DNA from: Thiofilum sp039797965
GTDB lineage: Bacteria; Pseudomonadota; Gammaproteobacteria; Thiotrichales; Thiotrichaceae
Length of the DNA stretch: 8,682 nucleotides
Assembly (NCBI GenBank): GCA_039797965.1
Contig: JBDKGX010000102.1
Span: 1-8,682, forward strand
Direction: 5' to 3'
Below the pieces are notes generated by a model. It saw only the letters and a list, made by a program, of their open reading frames with translations. It did no database searches and was not told the origin of the DNA. How positions within the stretch are numbered: the stretch's first letter is position 1; every line of letters starts with the position of its first letter. Of this stretch, positions 1-7,438 are shown in pieces. The position numbers and the translations under genes are program-made.

Positions 1-124
1 CACCATTCGCTCCGATCAAGGTGACAATTTCGCCTTGGGATACGTTCATACTCACATTGCGTAACGCTTGAATCGGGCCATATGAGGCATCGACTCCATT
101 AATTTCTAACATATAGTCAGCCAT
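1..124 (-). CDS. livF: LivF, branched-chain amino-acid ABC transporter ATP-binding protein (N-terminal part only)
   Basis: Second ATPase of the liv importer, acting at the cytoplasmic face of the LivHM channel. Only the first 41 codons are present; the gene runs off the low-coordinate edge. The visible protein begins MADYMLEINGVDASYGPIQA and reaches QGEIVTLIGANG, the first half of the Walker A loop, in the same register as E. coli LivF (about 237 aa). The ATG shares its A with the TAA of livG (TAATG), so translation is probably coupled. A GGGAG ribosome-binding sequence lies about 8 bases upstream, inside the livG coding end. A second in-frame ATG at codon 5 (position 112) is possible, but the first has the better spacing and matches family length. 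The family call rests on a short fragment plus strong operon context. Confidence 0.93.
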   Translation of the reverse strand, partial: MADYMLEINGVDASYGPIQALRNVSMNVSQGEIVTLIGANG

Positions 125-996
125 TATGCGTCTCCCTCTTCAGTGCCTAAATACGCAGCGAGTACTTTAGGATTCACCTCAATTTCTTTTGGCGTACCGG
201 AGGCAATCACTTGACCATAATCGAGTACCACAATGTGCTCCGAAATACCCATCACTAAGCCCATATCGTGCTCAATCAAAAGAACCGTCACGTCGTGTTT
301 ATCACGCAAGTGGCGAATTAAAGTACTGAGTTCAACGGTTTCACGGGGATTTAAACCTGCCGCAGGTTCGTCCAAACAAACCAGCTTTGGCTCAGTACAC
401 ATAGCACGAGCGATTTCTAAACGGCGTTGGTTGCCATACGGTAAATCACCTGCTAAGCGATTAGCGTCTTCAGTGAGATTAACGACCTCTAACCAGTAGT
501 AGGCATTATCCAAAGCTCGCTTTTCAGAGGCTCGATAGCTTTTAGTATTTAAAGTACCGCGAATCAAATTGCGATCTAAATGACGATGTTGGGCAACCAA
601 TAGATTTTCCACGACCGTCATTTCACGAAAGAGGCGAATGTTTTGGAAAGTACGTGCCACGCCTGCTTGATTGACGCGATGTGAGCCACCAAAGGCTTTG
701 TAATATAAACGCTCAGCAAAGGCGGAAGGATTGACGTAATCACTCCACTTAAATTTTTCACCTAGTACTTTGCGTAAATTAACTTCGTGCCCCTTATCAT
801 GCAGAATAATTTGCCCTTCGGTGGCTTTATAAAACCCCGTTACACAGTTAAAAACCGTGGTTTTACCAGCACCATTGGGACCAATCAAAGCCGTGATCGA
901 GCCTTTTTGCACTTCAAAGTTGACATTATTCAGTGCCAAAATCCCACCAAATCGCATGGTCAGACCTTGAACACTTAATAGCGGGGTAGTCGTCAT
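124..996 (-). CDS. livG: LivG, branched-chain amino-acid ABC transporter ATP-binding protein
   Basis: Cytoplasmic ATPase that powers branched-chain amino-acid import with LivF, LivH and LivM. Visible motifs: Walker A GPNGAGKT at residues 39-46; Q-loop glutamine in ARTFQNIRLFREMT near 118; LivG-type signature PYGNQRRLEIAR near 186-197 in place of canonical LSGGQ; Walker B LVCLDE ending at catalytic Glu210; D-loop AGLNP 213-217; switch His243 in LIEHDMGLVMGIS. All catalytic positions are present. At 290 aa it is about 35 residues longer than E. coli LivG (255). Most of the excess is one block of about 30 residues, roughly 68-111, between the IILHD strand and ARTFQ; it is charged and aromatic (EKFKWSDY, AERLYYKAF). 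The start overlaps the livM stop (ATGA), and a strong AGGAGG at 1004-1009 lies 7 bases upstream, fixing the start. Family assignment is secure; the role of the insert is unknown. Confidence 0.97.
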   Translation of the reverse strand: MTTTPLLSVQGLTMRFGGILALNNVNFEVQKGSITALIGPNGAGKTTVFNCVTGFYKATEGQIILHDKGHEVNLRKVLGEKFKWSDYVNPSAFAERLYYKAFGGSHRVNQAGVARTFQNIRLFREMTVVENLLVAQHRHLDRNLIRGTLNTKSYRASEKRALDNAYYWLEVVNLTEDANRLAGDLPYGNQRRLEIARAMCTEPKLVCLDEPAAGLNPRETVELSTLIRHLRDKHDVTVLLIEHDMGLVMGISEHIVVLDYGQVIASGTPKEIEVNPKVLAAYLGTEEGDA

Positions 997-2279
997 GCTT
1001 GACCCTCCTTAGAAAAGTAAGGACGGCGAATGGGTAAGAAGCCACGCGGTTTCCACAACATCATAAAGATCATTAAGCCACCGAATACCAAGACGCGGTA
1101 ATCAGAGAAATCGCGGAGTACTTCAGGGAGTAAAGTCAGTACTAATGCAGCAATCACCACCCCTACCGTTGACCCCATTCCCCCCAAGACAACAATGGCT
1201 AGAATCAACGCTGATTCAAAGAAGGTGAAAGAGGTAGGATTCACAAAGCCCCCTTGTTGTGCCGCAAAGAATACCCCGCCAATACCCCCTGTCATCGCTC
1301 CCATCATGAAGGCGCTGAGTTTGACGATAACGTGATTAATACCTAACGAGCGACAGGCAATTTCATCCTCACGCAAGGCTTCCCACGCCCGCCCCATTGG
1401 CATACTACGCAAACGACTAAAGAAGAAAATCATGAGGCACGCCATCAAAAAGACTACGATATATAAGAAGATGAATTTGGTATTAGGGTTATAAACAGTG
1501 CCAAAAAACTCATGGAACGGAATGTGCCCTTCCGTTTTAGCGGTGCGAGTAAACTCTAAACCAAACAGGGTTGGCTCAGCCGCTTTTGCCCCATTAGGCC
1601 CTCCTGTAAAGCTAGTCCAGTTATTAAGTACTAGGCGAATGATCTCACCAAAACCCAAGGTCACAATAGCGAGATAGTCACCGTGCATACGCAAGACAGG
1701 AAACCCTAAAATCCCGCCAAAAATGGCTGCCAAGGCCGCAGCAACAGGGATAGCTGTCCAAAAGCCTAGACCGATATATTGTGAGCCTAAAGCAAAGGTA
1801 TAAGCACCGACCGCATAAAATGCCACAAAGCCTAAATCGAGTAGACCGGCTAAACCCACTACAATATTCAGACCTAGACCCAGTAGTACATAAATAATCG
1901 CCAGAATAGCAACGGTTAAAGCATATTTACTCAGGTAAAAGGGTAAGATCAAACCCGCAGCAAACAGTACTAATAAAATAATCCATAAGTACTTATGGTC
2001 GTTCGGCGAACCTACGTACACACTACGTTTGCCTTTACTGAAGGCCAGCCTTTCTAAAAATTTTTGACCCCACGGAGTCAGCATTGCCATCTGATAAGCA
2101 AAGCGCCCAGCAAACACTATCGTCGCTAATATTAAAGGCGTTTTGAAGTGAGTATTAAAACTATAGCCATCAAGGATAATCCCTGAAATAGGACCAAAAA
2201 TGAGTAGGGCTATCACTCCCACTAATAGAGAGTCTTTAAAAGCCGCTAATACGGGTGGGTCATTGGGATTACTAAACAT
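993..2279 (-). CDS. livM: LivM, branched-chain amino-acid ABC transporter permease
   Basis: Inner-membrane permease that pairs with LivH to form the translocation channel. It is 428 aa, close to E. coli LivM (about 425). The first ~90 residues hold two hydrophobic segments (about 17-37 and 48-66), the N-terminal extension typical of gammaproteobacterial LivM. The conserved permease core follows from about residue 98, with LNIVVGLAGLLDLGFVAFYA (138-157), FPVLRMHGDYLAIVTLGFGE (193-212) and the cytoplasmic EAA-type coupling loop GRAWEALREDEIACRSLGIN (296-315) that docks on the ATPases. VVLGGMGSTVG (363-373) is the usual late motif, and the C-terminus KPRGFLPIRRPYFSKEGQA is basic. The ATG shares a base with the livH TAA (TAATG), with GGAG about 9 bases upstream; the TGA overlaps livG by four bases. 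Both overlaps imply one polycistronic, translationally coupled unit. Nothing looks broken. Confidence 0.96.
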   Translation of the reverse strand: MFSNPNDPPVLAAFKDSLLVGVIALLIFGPISGIILDGYSFNTHFKTPLILATIVFAGRFAYQMAMLTPWGQKFLERLAFSKGKRSVYVGSPNDHKYLWIILLVLFAAGLILPFYLSKYALTVAILAIIYVLLGLGLNIVVGLAGLLDLGFVAFYAVGAYTFALGSQYIGLGFWTAIPVAAALAAIFGGILGFPVLRMHGDYLAIVTLGFGEIIRLVLNNWTSFTGGPNGAKAAEPTLFGLEFTRTAKTEGHIPFHEFFGTVYNPNTKFIFLYIVVFLMACLMIFFFSRLRSMPMGRAWEALREDEIACRSLGINHVIVKLSAFMMGAMTGGIGGVFFAAQQGGFVNPTSFTFFESALILAIVVLGGMGSTVGVVIAALVLTLLPEVLRDFSDYRVLVFGGLMIFMMLWKPRGFLPIRRPYFSKEGQA

Positions 2280-3196
2280 TATACTTTCTCCACCAACGGT
2301 TTACCCAATAAGCCACTGGGGCGGAAAATGAGTACCAGTACCAAGAGTGAGAAAGCGAAAACGTCTTTGTAGTCTGTATTCACAAAGCCTGAAAACAACG
2401 ATTCTGACATACCTAAAATAATCCCGCCTAACATCGCTCCGGGTAGTGAGCCAATGCCCCCTAATACAGCTGCAGTAAAGGCTTTTACGCCTGTAATAAA
2501 ACCAACAGAGAAATCAAAAGAGCCATAGTTGAGTGTTACCAGTACCCCTGCAATAGCAGCCATAGCAGCACCCAGTACGAATACAGTAGAAATAATCCGG
2601 TCGGTATTAATGCCTAAAATCGCTGCCATTTTAGGGTCTTGTTGTACGGCACGGCATTGGCGACCCAGCGAGGTTTTTTGAATGATATAAGTTAGCAACG
2701 CCATACTCGCAAAGGACACCACGACCAATAGTACTTGGATATAAGTGATTTGGAAGAAATCAGTTTCATTACCAAACCGGAACACACCCGGAAGGATAGT
2801 AGGAACGGCTTGGGTTTTAGCACCTTGGCTGACTTGCACATAATTCTGCAACACTAGCGACACGCCAATCGCGGAAATCAGTGGAGCCAGTCGTGGAGAA
2901 TTACGTAACGGTTTGTAGGCTATACGTTCAATACTCCAGCCATATAAGGAGACTATGAACATCGTGACTATTAAAGTGATAATAATTAAAAAAGCAGCTG
3001 AGCTAATGCCAAAGTAAGATAATACTGCAATACAAATGGCAGTAATGTAAGCAGACACCATATACACATCGCCATGTGCAAAGTTAATCATGCCAATAAT
3101 GCCGTAGACCATGGTATAGCCGACGGCAATGAGTCCGTAAATAGAGCCGAGTGCCAACCCATTTACTAATTGTTGACCTAAAATATGAAATTCCAT
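2279..3196 (-). CDS. livH: LivH, branched-chain amino-acid ABC transporter permease
   Basis: Inner-membrane channel subunit partnering LivM. At 305 aa it is nearly the length of E. coli LivH (308) and aligns from end to end. The N-terminus QQLVNGLALGSIYGLIAVGY leads into the hallmark GYTMVYGIIGMINFAHGDVYM (26-46). Later come YGWSIERIAYKPLR (85-98), LISAIGVSLVLQNYV (106-120), the coupling loop GRQCRAVQQDPKMAAILGIN (178-197), and FTAAVLGGIGSLPGAMLGG (240-258). It ends in the family-typical LVEKV. The residues between these motifs are strongly hydrophobic, consistent with about eight membrane helices. The ribosome-binding site is weak (AGGCGG about 5 bases before ATG), which may limit permease production relative to LivK. 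The 103-bp spacer from livK contains a hairpin; the 3' end overlaps livM by one base. Confidence 0.97.
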   Translation of the reverse strand: MEFHILGQQLVNGLALGSIYGLIAVGYTMVYGIIGMINFAHGDVYMVSAYITAICIAVLSYFGISSAAFLIIITLIVTMFIVSLYGWSIERIAYKPLRNSPRLAPLISAIGVSLVLQNYVQVSQGAKTQAVPTILPGVFRFGNETDFFQITYIQVLLVVVSFASMALLTYIIQKTSLGRQCRAVQQDPKMAAILGINTDRIISTVFVLGAAMAAIAGVLVTLNYGSFDFSVGFITGVKAFTAAVLGGIGSLPGAMLGGIILGMSESLFSGFVNTDYKDVFAFSLLVLVLIFRPSGLLGKPLVEKV

Positions 3197-3243
3197 TGTA
3201 ACCGCCTAGCTGTGGCTTCAAGGGGGAGTGGTGAGAGTGAGGG

Positions 3244-3278
3244 GATAACCCCGACAGGCAAAGCCAGTCAGAGTTATC
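3244..3278 (-). promoter_or_regulatory. Two-tier hairpin in the livK-livH spacer (transcript processing or attenuation element)
   Basis: A symmetric inverted repeat fills a third of the livK-livH spacer. The outer arms GATAAC (3244-3249) and GTTATC (3273-3278) match perfectly. They are separated by three-base flanks from inner arms GACAGGC (3253-3259) and GCCAGTC (3263-3269), which pair with one mismatch around an AAA loop. On the minus-strand transcript no U-run follows (the downstream sequence is C/A/T mixed and C-rich), so a complete intrinsic terminator is unlikely. By analogy with many binding-protein-dependent operons, I infer that it protects the livK 3' end or partly reduces read-through, giving more binding protein than permease. 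A protein-binding operator is an alternative. Confidence 0.6.
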
Positions 3279-3299
3279 ACTGATTAGGTAAGCGAGTGC

Positions 3300-4430
3300 T
3301 TACTCTTCCATTTTATATTTGCCTTCTTTGTCCCAAACGTACATGACATAGTCAGATACTTTGAGGTCGCCTTTATCATCCCATTCTTTTTTACCTAGAA
3401 CAGTACTAGCGCCATTGGCTTTGAGCCAATCTGCTAATTTATCACCGTCCGTGGTTTTAGCGTTTTTCAGTGCTTCAGCTACGGATTGCATAGAAGCATA
3501 GGCGTAGAGGGTATAGCCTTCTGGTTTATAACCCGCGGCTTGGATTTTGGCTGCTACGTCTTTACCTTCAGCAATGGTTAAAGGATCACGACCGAAGGTA
3601 TGGCGCACGCCTTCAACAAATTGTGGTCCACCCGCTCCAGTCACTAATTGCTCAGAAACAATACCATCACCGGATACGAATACTGCTTTAGAACCTTGTT
3701 CGCGTAGTTGACGAATTAAAGCACCCGCTTCAGTGTGTAAACCACCGAAGTACACAACATCAGCATCAGCCCCTTTGATTTTGGTCACGAGCGCATTGAA
3801 GTCTTTCTCGCCACGAGTCAAACCTTCATACAGTACTTCTTTAATGCCTTTTTCATTTAAGCGGGCTTTAGTGGCATCGGCTAGACCTTGACCGTAGGTA
3901 TCTTTGTCATGGATAACAGCGACATTTTTAGCCTTTAATTTTTCAATAATATAATCAGCGGCTACCGTACCTTGTTGGTCATCACGACCACACATACGCA
4001 TCACGCTTTTTAGACCACGATCAGTGACTTTAGGATTAGTAGAAGCAGGAGTGATATCCAGAATATTGGCTTCTGCATAAATTTCACTGGCTGGAATCGT
4101 AGAGGAAGAACAGAAATGACCAACAACAGCGACAACTTTATCGTTATCTACTAAACGATTAGCGACCGCAACGGCTTGTTTAGGTTCGCAAGCATCATCC
4201 GCTTTTACCAGTTCAACCATTGAACCATTGATTCCACCTGCATCGTTGATGTCTTTAGCGGCAGCTTCTGCACCCTTCCAAAATTGCTCACCGAAGGCAG
4301 CATTGGCGCCAGTGAATGGCCCTGCGACGCCAATTTTAATCGCATCCGCTGCATAAGCTGTTGCACCTGAGAGTAGCCCAGCAATCAGGACTGCTAAGGG
4401 AGCGATTTTTTTTAATTTACCCACGATCAT
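3300..4430 (-). CDS. livK: LivK-type periplasmic branched-chain amino-acid binding protein
   Basis: Solute receptor of the liv importer. It is 376 aa with a Sec signal peptide: basic MIVGKLKKIA, hydrophobic core PLAVLIAGLL, and an A-Y-A cleavage site after residue 27. The mature part starts ADAIKIGVAGPFTG. Family marks: DINDAGGINGSMVELVKADD, the LivJ-type cysteine pair in DDACEPKQAVAVANRLVD and GHFCSSSTIPAS (disulfide and ligand serine/threonine region), ITPASTNP, VIHDKDTYGQGLA and EWDDKGDLKVSDYVMYVW near the C-terminus. A third cysteine occurs in MRMCGRDDQQG. Compared with E. coli LivJ recalled from memory, the pocket tyrosine in GGYYPE is Leu (GGLHTE) and the acidic residue in GPEG is Asp (SGDG), so ligand preference may differ. 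The chosen ATG has AGGAG 7 bases upstream (4438-4442). The reading frame stays open 32 codons further to an ATG at 4526, but that stretch lacks signal-peptide character. livJ would be an equally fair name. Confidence 0.93.
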   Translation of the reverse strand: MIVGKLKKIAPLAVLIAGLLSGATAYAADAIKIGVAGPFTGANAAFGEQFWKGAEAAAKDINDAGGINGSMVELVKADDACEPKQAVAVANRLVDNDKVVAVVGHFCSSSTIPASEIYAEANILDITPASTNPKVTDRGLKSVMRMCGRDDQQGTVAADYIIEKLKAKNVAVIHDKDTYGQGLADATKARLNEKGIKEVLYEGLTRGEKDFNALVTKIKGADADVVYFGGLHTEAGALIRQLREQGSKAVFVSGDGIVSEQLVTGAGGPQFVEGVRHTFGRDPLTIAEGKDVAAKIQAAGYKPEGYTLYAYASMQSVAEALKNAKTTDGDKLADWLKANGASTVLGKKEWDDKGDLKVSDYVMYVWDKEGKYKMEE

Positions 4431-4437
4431 GAGACAT

Positions 4438-4442
4438 CTCCT
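4438..4442 (-). promoter_or_regulatory. Ribosome-binding site that decides the livK start
   Basis: The minus strand reads AGGAG here, followed by 7 bases and the ATG at 4430-4428. The resulting protein starts directly with a well-formed signal peptide. No comparable site supports the longer in-frame ATG at 4526, whose extension would bury the signal peptide 32 residues inside the protein. Confidence 0.8.
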
Positions 4443-4462
4443 AGAGTTTAAAATGAAGTAAC

Positions 4463-4485
4463 CACGGCAGCCTAACTGCCACGTG
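4463..4485. promoter_or_regulatory. Inverted repeat at the predicted livK transcript start
   Basis: The plus strand carries CACGGCAG, then CCTAA, then CTGCCACGTG. The arms pair over CACG and GCAG with a two-base bulge, and a CACGTG palindrome sits at the right end. It lies immediately downstream of the predicted -10 box, so it would be either the first hairpin of the livK 5' leader (about 50 bases) or an operator at +1. No regulator can be named from the sequence. Confidence 0.35.
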
Positions 4486-4490
4486 CCTAA

Positions 4491-4519
4491 TATAAACAGA
4501 TTATGACTATGAATGGCAA
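4491..4519 (-). promoter_or_regulatory. Candidate sigma70-type promoter for livK and the liv operon
   Basis: On the minus strand, -35 TTGCCA (4519-4514) and -10 TTTATA (4496-4491) are separated by exactly 17 bases, about 60 bases before the livK ATG. The overlapping TATATT would be an alternative -10 at 19 bases. It lies in the polA-livK gap, where a promoter is expected because polA and transport genes are functionally unrelated. Four of six consensus bases match at each box; the start site is inferred. Confidence 0.5.
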
Positions 4520-4536
4520 TCCCCATTATTCAAGCT

Positions 4537-4549
4537 CTTAATCATTAAG
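4537..4549. promoter_or_regulatory. 13-bp perfect palindrome upstream of the livK promoter
   Basis: CTTAAT-C-ATTAAG has perfect six-base arms around one base. It lies 18 bp upstream of the candidate -35 box, a position suited to an activator or repressor. In the AT-rich setting a chance palindrome is quite possible. The regulator is unknown. Confidence 0.3.
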
Positions 4550-4595
4550 TTGCCAGAGTATCTCAGTCGGGTTTAACTTATTTAGATTAGTTTTA

Positions 4596-7406
4596 CTAAT
4601 GAGCATCATCCCAGTGCGTACCTTCACCTATCTCTACTAATAGCGGTACTTTAAGCGTTACAACTTGGGTCATTAATGGTGCAAGTATGAGTTTAAAATC
4701 TTTGACGAGTGCGTCAGGTACTTCAAAAACCAGCTCATCATGGACTTGAAGAATCATACGAATAGACGACTCATGAGTCTGTAAATAGTTGTCCACCGCA
4801 ACCATTGCTTTTTTCATAATATCAGCTGCAGTTCCTTGCATGGGAGCATTAATGGCTGTTCTCTCGGCATATTGACGCTGTGCAGCATTACGAGAATTTA
4901 TATCGGGCACAGGTAAACGTCGCCCAAATAAAGTTTCTACATAACCTAAAGTTTTTGCACGTTCACGAGTACTTTCCATGTACTGTTTAACCCCTGGATA
5001 ACGTGCAAAATATAACTCTATATATTGTTGTGCTTCGCGGCGTTCAATCCCTAGTTGTTTAGCTAAACCAAACGCCGACATGCCATAAATCAAACCGAAG
5101 TTAATAGCTTTGGCGGCACGACGTTGGTCTTGAGTCACTTGATCCAAGGGCGTATGAAATACCTCAGCAGCCGTCGCCTTGTGAATATCTGCTCCAGCAC
5201 TAAAGGCTTTTAGCAAACTCGCATCATTCGATAAATGCGCCATAATGCGTAGCTCGATTTGCGAATAATCTGCCGCCACTAATTTAAAACCCGAGTCCGC
5301 AATAAAGGCTTGGCGAATTTTGCGACCCTCAGCACTACGAATGGGAATATTCTGCAAATTAGGATCACTAGAGGATAAGCGCCCCGTTACAGTTCCAGTT
5401 TGGTGATAAGAGGTATGCACCCGTCCCGTGCGTGAATTAACTTGTGCAGGAAGCTTATCCGTATAGGTCGACTTTAATTTGCTAAGGGTGCGGTGCTCTA
5501 AAATTAATTGTGGTAATTCATAATTTTCTGCCAATACTTCTAATACATCCTCAGCCGTAGAGGGTTGCCCTGTTGGGGTTTTACGCACGCCTTCAAGAGG
5601 AATCTGCAGTTTTTCAAAAAGAATTTCTTGTAATTGTTTGGGCGATGACAGATTGAATTCCTGTCCTGCTACTTTAAACGCTTCTAGTGTGATTTCATCA
5701 ATGCGCTTAGTGAGTTCTTGGCTTTGAGTACTTAACAATAAAGTATCAATTTTTACGCCATGACGCTCCATACGAGATAGGACAGGAATCACTGGAATTT
5801 CAATGGTTTGATATACCTGAGTCAAGGCAGGTTCAGCCGCTATTTTAGGCCAAAACTGTTGGTGTAGACGTAAAGTAATATCCGCATCTTCTGCGGCATA
5901 AGGGGCGGCTTGAGTCAGATCAATTTGGTTAAACGTAAGCTGTTTTTTGCCTTTGCCTGCAATCTCTTCAAAGCGGATGGTTTTATGATTAAGTACTTTC
6001 TCAGCCAGTGTATCCATGTCGTGACGATTGGCGGTGGCATCGAGTACATACGATTCCAGCATGGTGTCATGGGTCAGACCTTGTAGGGTAATACCGTAGT
6101 TTTGCATGACCGTAAAATCGTATTTCAGATTTTGCCCGACCTTTGAGTACTGAGGGCCTTCGAGTATAGGTTTAAGTACCTGAAGTACTTGTTCACGGTT
6201 GAGTTGTTCTGGTGCGCCTATGTAATCATGTGCCAGCGGGATATAAGCTGCTATGCCTGCTTGGGTTGAAATCGAAATACCCACTAACTCAGCTTCCAAC
6301 GCATTTAAGCTAGTTGTTTCCGTATCAAAAGCAAATAAAGGGGCTTTTTTAAGTTGTACAACTAAAGCCTCCAATTCCGTTTGAGTAAAAATAGTTGAGT
6401 ACTGAGCTTCACCCTTATTAATAGGTTGGGGCGTTGGTAACTCACTAGTCGTACTTAAAGTACTGGGTTCTAAAATTAGTGGGAAGGGTGTCGGAGTACT
6501 TTGTGTAGTAGCTTCTTGGGGTGGTAAGGTACTCGTTTTTTTAGCGGTTTTTGGTTGGGCTTTTGTGAGTGCTGCTAAACGGGTACGAAATTCATAACGA
6601 GCATACAGCTCTTGAAGGAGTAGCGTATTTTCGGCTTGCATACGTAATGCATCAAATGAGCAATCTAGCTCTACATCGCATTTGATAGTGACGAGCTGAT
6701 AAGTTAAGGGCAAATGTGCTAAAGCCGCCCGTAAATTTTCGCCCACCTTGCCCCCTATTTTATCGGCATTATTTATAACGCCTTGGAGTGAGCCGTATTC
6801 AGAGAGCCATTTGACAGCAGTTTTGGGGCCCACCTTATCGACCCCTGGAATATTATCTACGTTATCACCCACTAAACTTAGATAGTCACGGATTTGCTCA
6901 GGTAGTACGCCAAATTTGTTTTTAACACCCGCAGTGTCGAGATAACTTTCGCTCATGGTATTAATGAGATGGACTCGCTCATTAACCAATTGTGCCATAT
7001 CTTTGTCACCCGTAGAGATGAGTACATCACCTGCAAAGCGAGTCGCTAACGTGCCAATCACGTCATCCGCTTCCACATCATTAATTTGTAATAGGGGATA
7101 ACCTTGAGCGCGAATAATTTCAAAGAGGGGCTGAATTTGCTCTCGTAAATCTTCAGGCATAGGGGGGCGATTGGCTTTATATTCTGGATAAATCAGATCG
7201 CGAAACGTTTTACCCGCAGCGTCAAACACCACCACCATATACTCAGGTTGATAATCTTTGCGTAACTTGTCCAACATATTTAAAACGCCATGCATTGCCC
7301 CTGTAGCCATTCCTGAGCGAGTCATGAGGGGAGGTAACGCATGGTAAGCGCGGAATAAGTAGGATGAACCATCTACCAAAATTAAAGGCTGAGTTAGGCT
7401 AGTCAT
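4596..7406 (-). CDS. polA: DNA polymerase I (5' nuclease, 3'-5' proofreading exonuclease, polymerase)
   Basis: Replication and repair polymerase that removes Okazaki primers and fills gaps; 936 aa versus 928 in E. coli. The 5' nuclease (about 1-280) shows LILVDGSSYLFRAYHALPPL, FDAAGKTFRDLIYPEYKANRPP, ISTGDKDMAQL and LVGDNVDNIPGVDKVGPKTA. A Ser/Thr/Pro-rich linker follows (about 281-335). The proofreading domain (about 336-525) keeps the metal ligands: Asp361 and Glu363 in FDTET, Asp430 in GQNLKYD, Tyr503 and Asp507 in YAAEDAD. The polymerase has motif A DYSQIELR (Asp713), motif B RRAAKAINFGLIYG (Arg762, Lys766, Phe770, Tyr774) and motif C QVHDELVFE (His889, Asp890, Glu891). All three activities should be intact. 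The start fits the E. coli N-terminus, although the Shine-Dalgarno is poor (CCACCT directly before ATG). It ends in TAG followed at once by TAA. It is monocistronic by appearance, with its own promoter; no strong terminator precedes livK. Confidence 0.99.
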   Translation of the reverse strand: MTSLTQPLILVDGSSYLFRAYHALPPLMTRSGMATGAMHGVLNMLDKLRKDYQPEYMVVVFDAAGKTFRDLIYPEYKANRPPMPEDLREQIQPLFEIIRAQGYPLLQINDVEADDVIGTLATRFAGDVLISTGDKDMAQLVNERVHLINTMSESYLDTAGVKNKFGVLPEQIRDYLSLVGDNVDNIPGVDKVGPKTAVKWLSEYGSLQGVINNADKIGGKVGENLRAALAHLPLTYQLVTIKCDVELDCSFDALRMQAENTLLLQELYARYEFRTRLAALTKAQPKTAKKTSTLPPQEATTQSTPTPFPLILEPSTLSTTSELPTPQPINKGEAQYSTIFTQTELEALVVQLKKAPLFAFDTETTSLNALEAELVGISISTQAGIAAYIPLAHDYIGAPEQLNREQVLQVLKPILEGPQYSKVGQNLKYDFTVMQNYGITLQGLTHDTMLESYVLDATANRHDMDTLAEKVLNHKTIRFEEIAGKGKKQLTFNQIDLTQAAPYAAEDADITLRLHQQFWPKIAAEPALTQVYQTIEIPVIPVLSRMERHGVKIDTLLLSTQSQELTKRIDEITLEAFKVAGQEFNLSSPKQLQEILFEKLQIPLEGVRKTPTGQPSTAEDVLEVLAENYELPQLILEHRTLSKLKSTYTDKLPAQVNSRTGRVHTSYHQTGTVTGRLSSSDPNLQNIPIRSAEGRKIRQAFIADSGFKLVAADYSQIELRIMAHLSNDASLLKAFSAGADIHKATAAEVFHTPLDQVTQDQRRAAKAINFGLIYGMSAFGLAKQLGIERREAQQYIELYFARYPGVKQYMESTRERAKTLGYVETLFGRRLPVPDINSRNAAQRQYAERTAINAPMQGTAADIMKKAMVAVDNYLQTHESSIRMILQVHDELVFEVPDALVKDFKLILAPLMTQVVTLKVPLLVEIGEGTHWDDAH

Positions 7407-7422
7407 AGGTGGGGTAAGGTTG

Positions 7423-7438
7423 AGTCAAACAGTTGACT
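7423..7438. promoter_or_regulatory. Inverted repeat at the polA transcription start (possible operator)
   Basis: Perfect six-base arms AGTCAA and TTGACT flank a four-base spacer and directly abut the TATAAT box at 7439-7444. On the polA transcript it would span about +1 to +16, so it may be a repressor site over the start or a small 5' hairpin. The assignment is positional only. Confidence 0.35.

Noticed and set aside
233..499. Plus-strand open frame of 88 codons inside livG
   Set aside because: It is antisense to strongly conserved ATPase motifs (Walker B, signature, His switch), and its translation is low-complexity Ser/Lys/Arg-rich with no family resemblance.
787..978. Plus-strand open frame of 63 codons inside livG
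   Set aside because: It is antisense to the Walker A region of livG and has no independent support.
4431..4526. N-terminal extension of livK from an upstream in-frame ATG
   Set aside because: It would place the signal peptide 32 residues inside the protein. The ATG at 4430 has a well-spaced AGGAG, while the extension overlaps the likely promoter and leader.
4431..4595. Spot 42 (spf)-like sRNA downstream of polA, as in enterics
   Set aside because: The gap after polA contains a livK promoter and small palindromes, but no recognisable Spot 42 sequence and no terminator hairpin with a T-run.
4587..4599. TTAGT-TTT-ACTAA inverted repeat at the polA stop as a terminator
   Set aside because: The five-base arms contain one G/C pair and no T-run follows on the minus strand; it is too weak to call.
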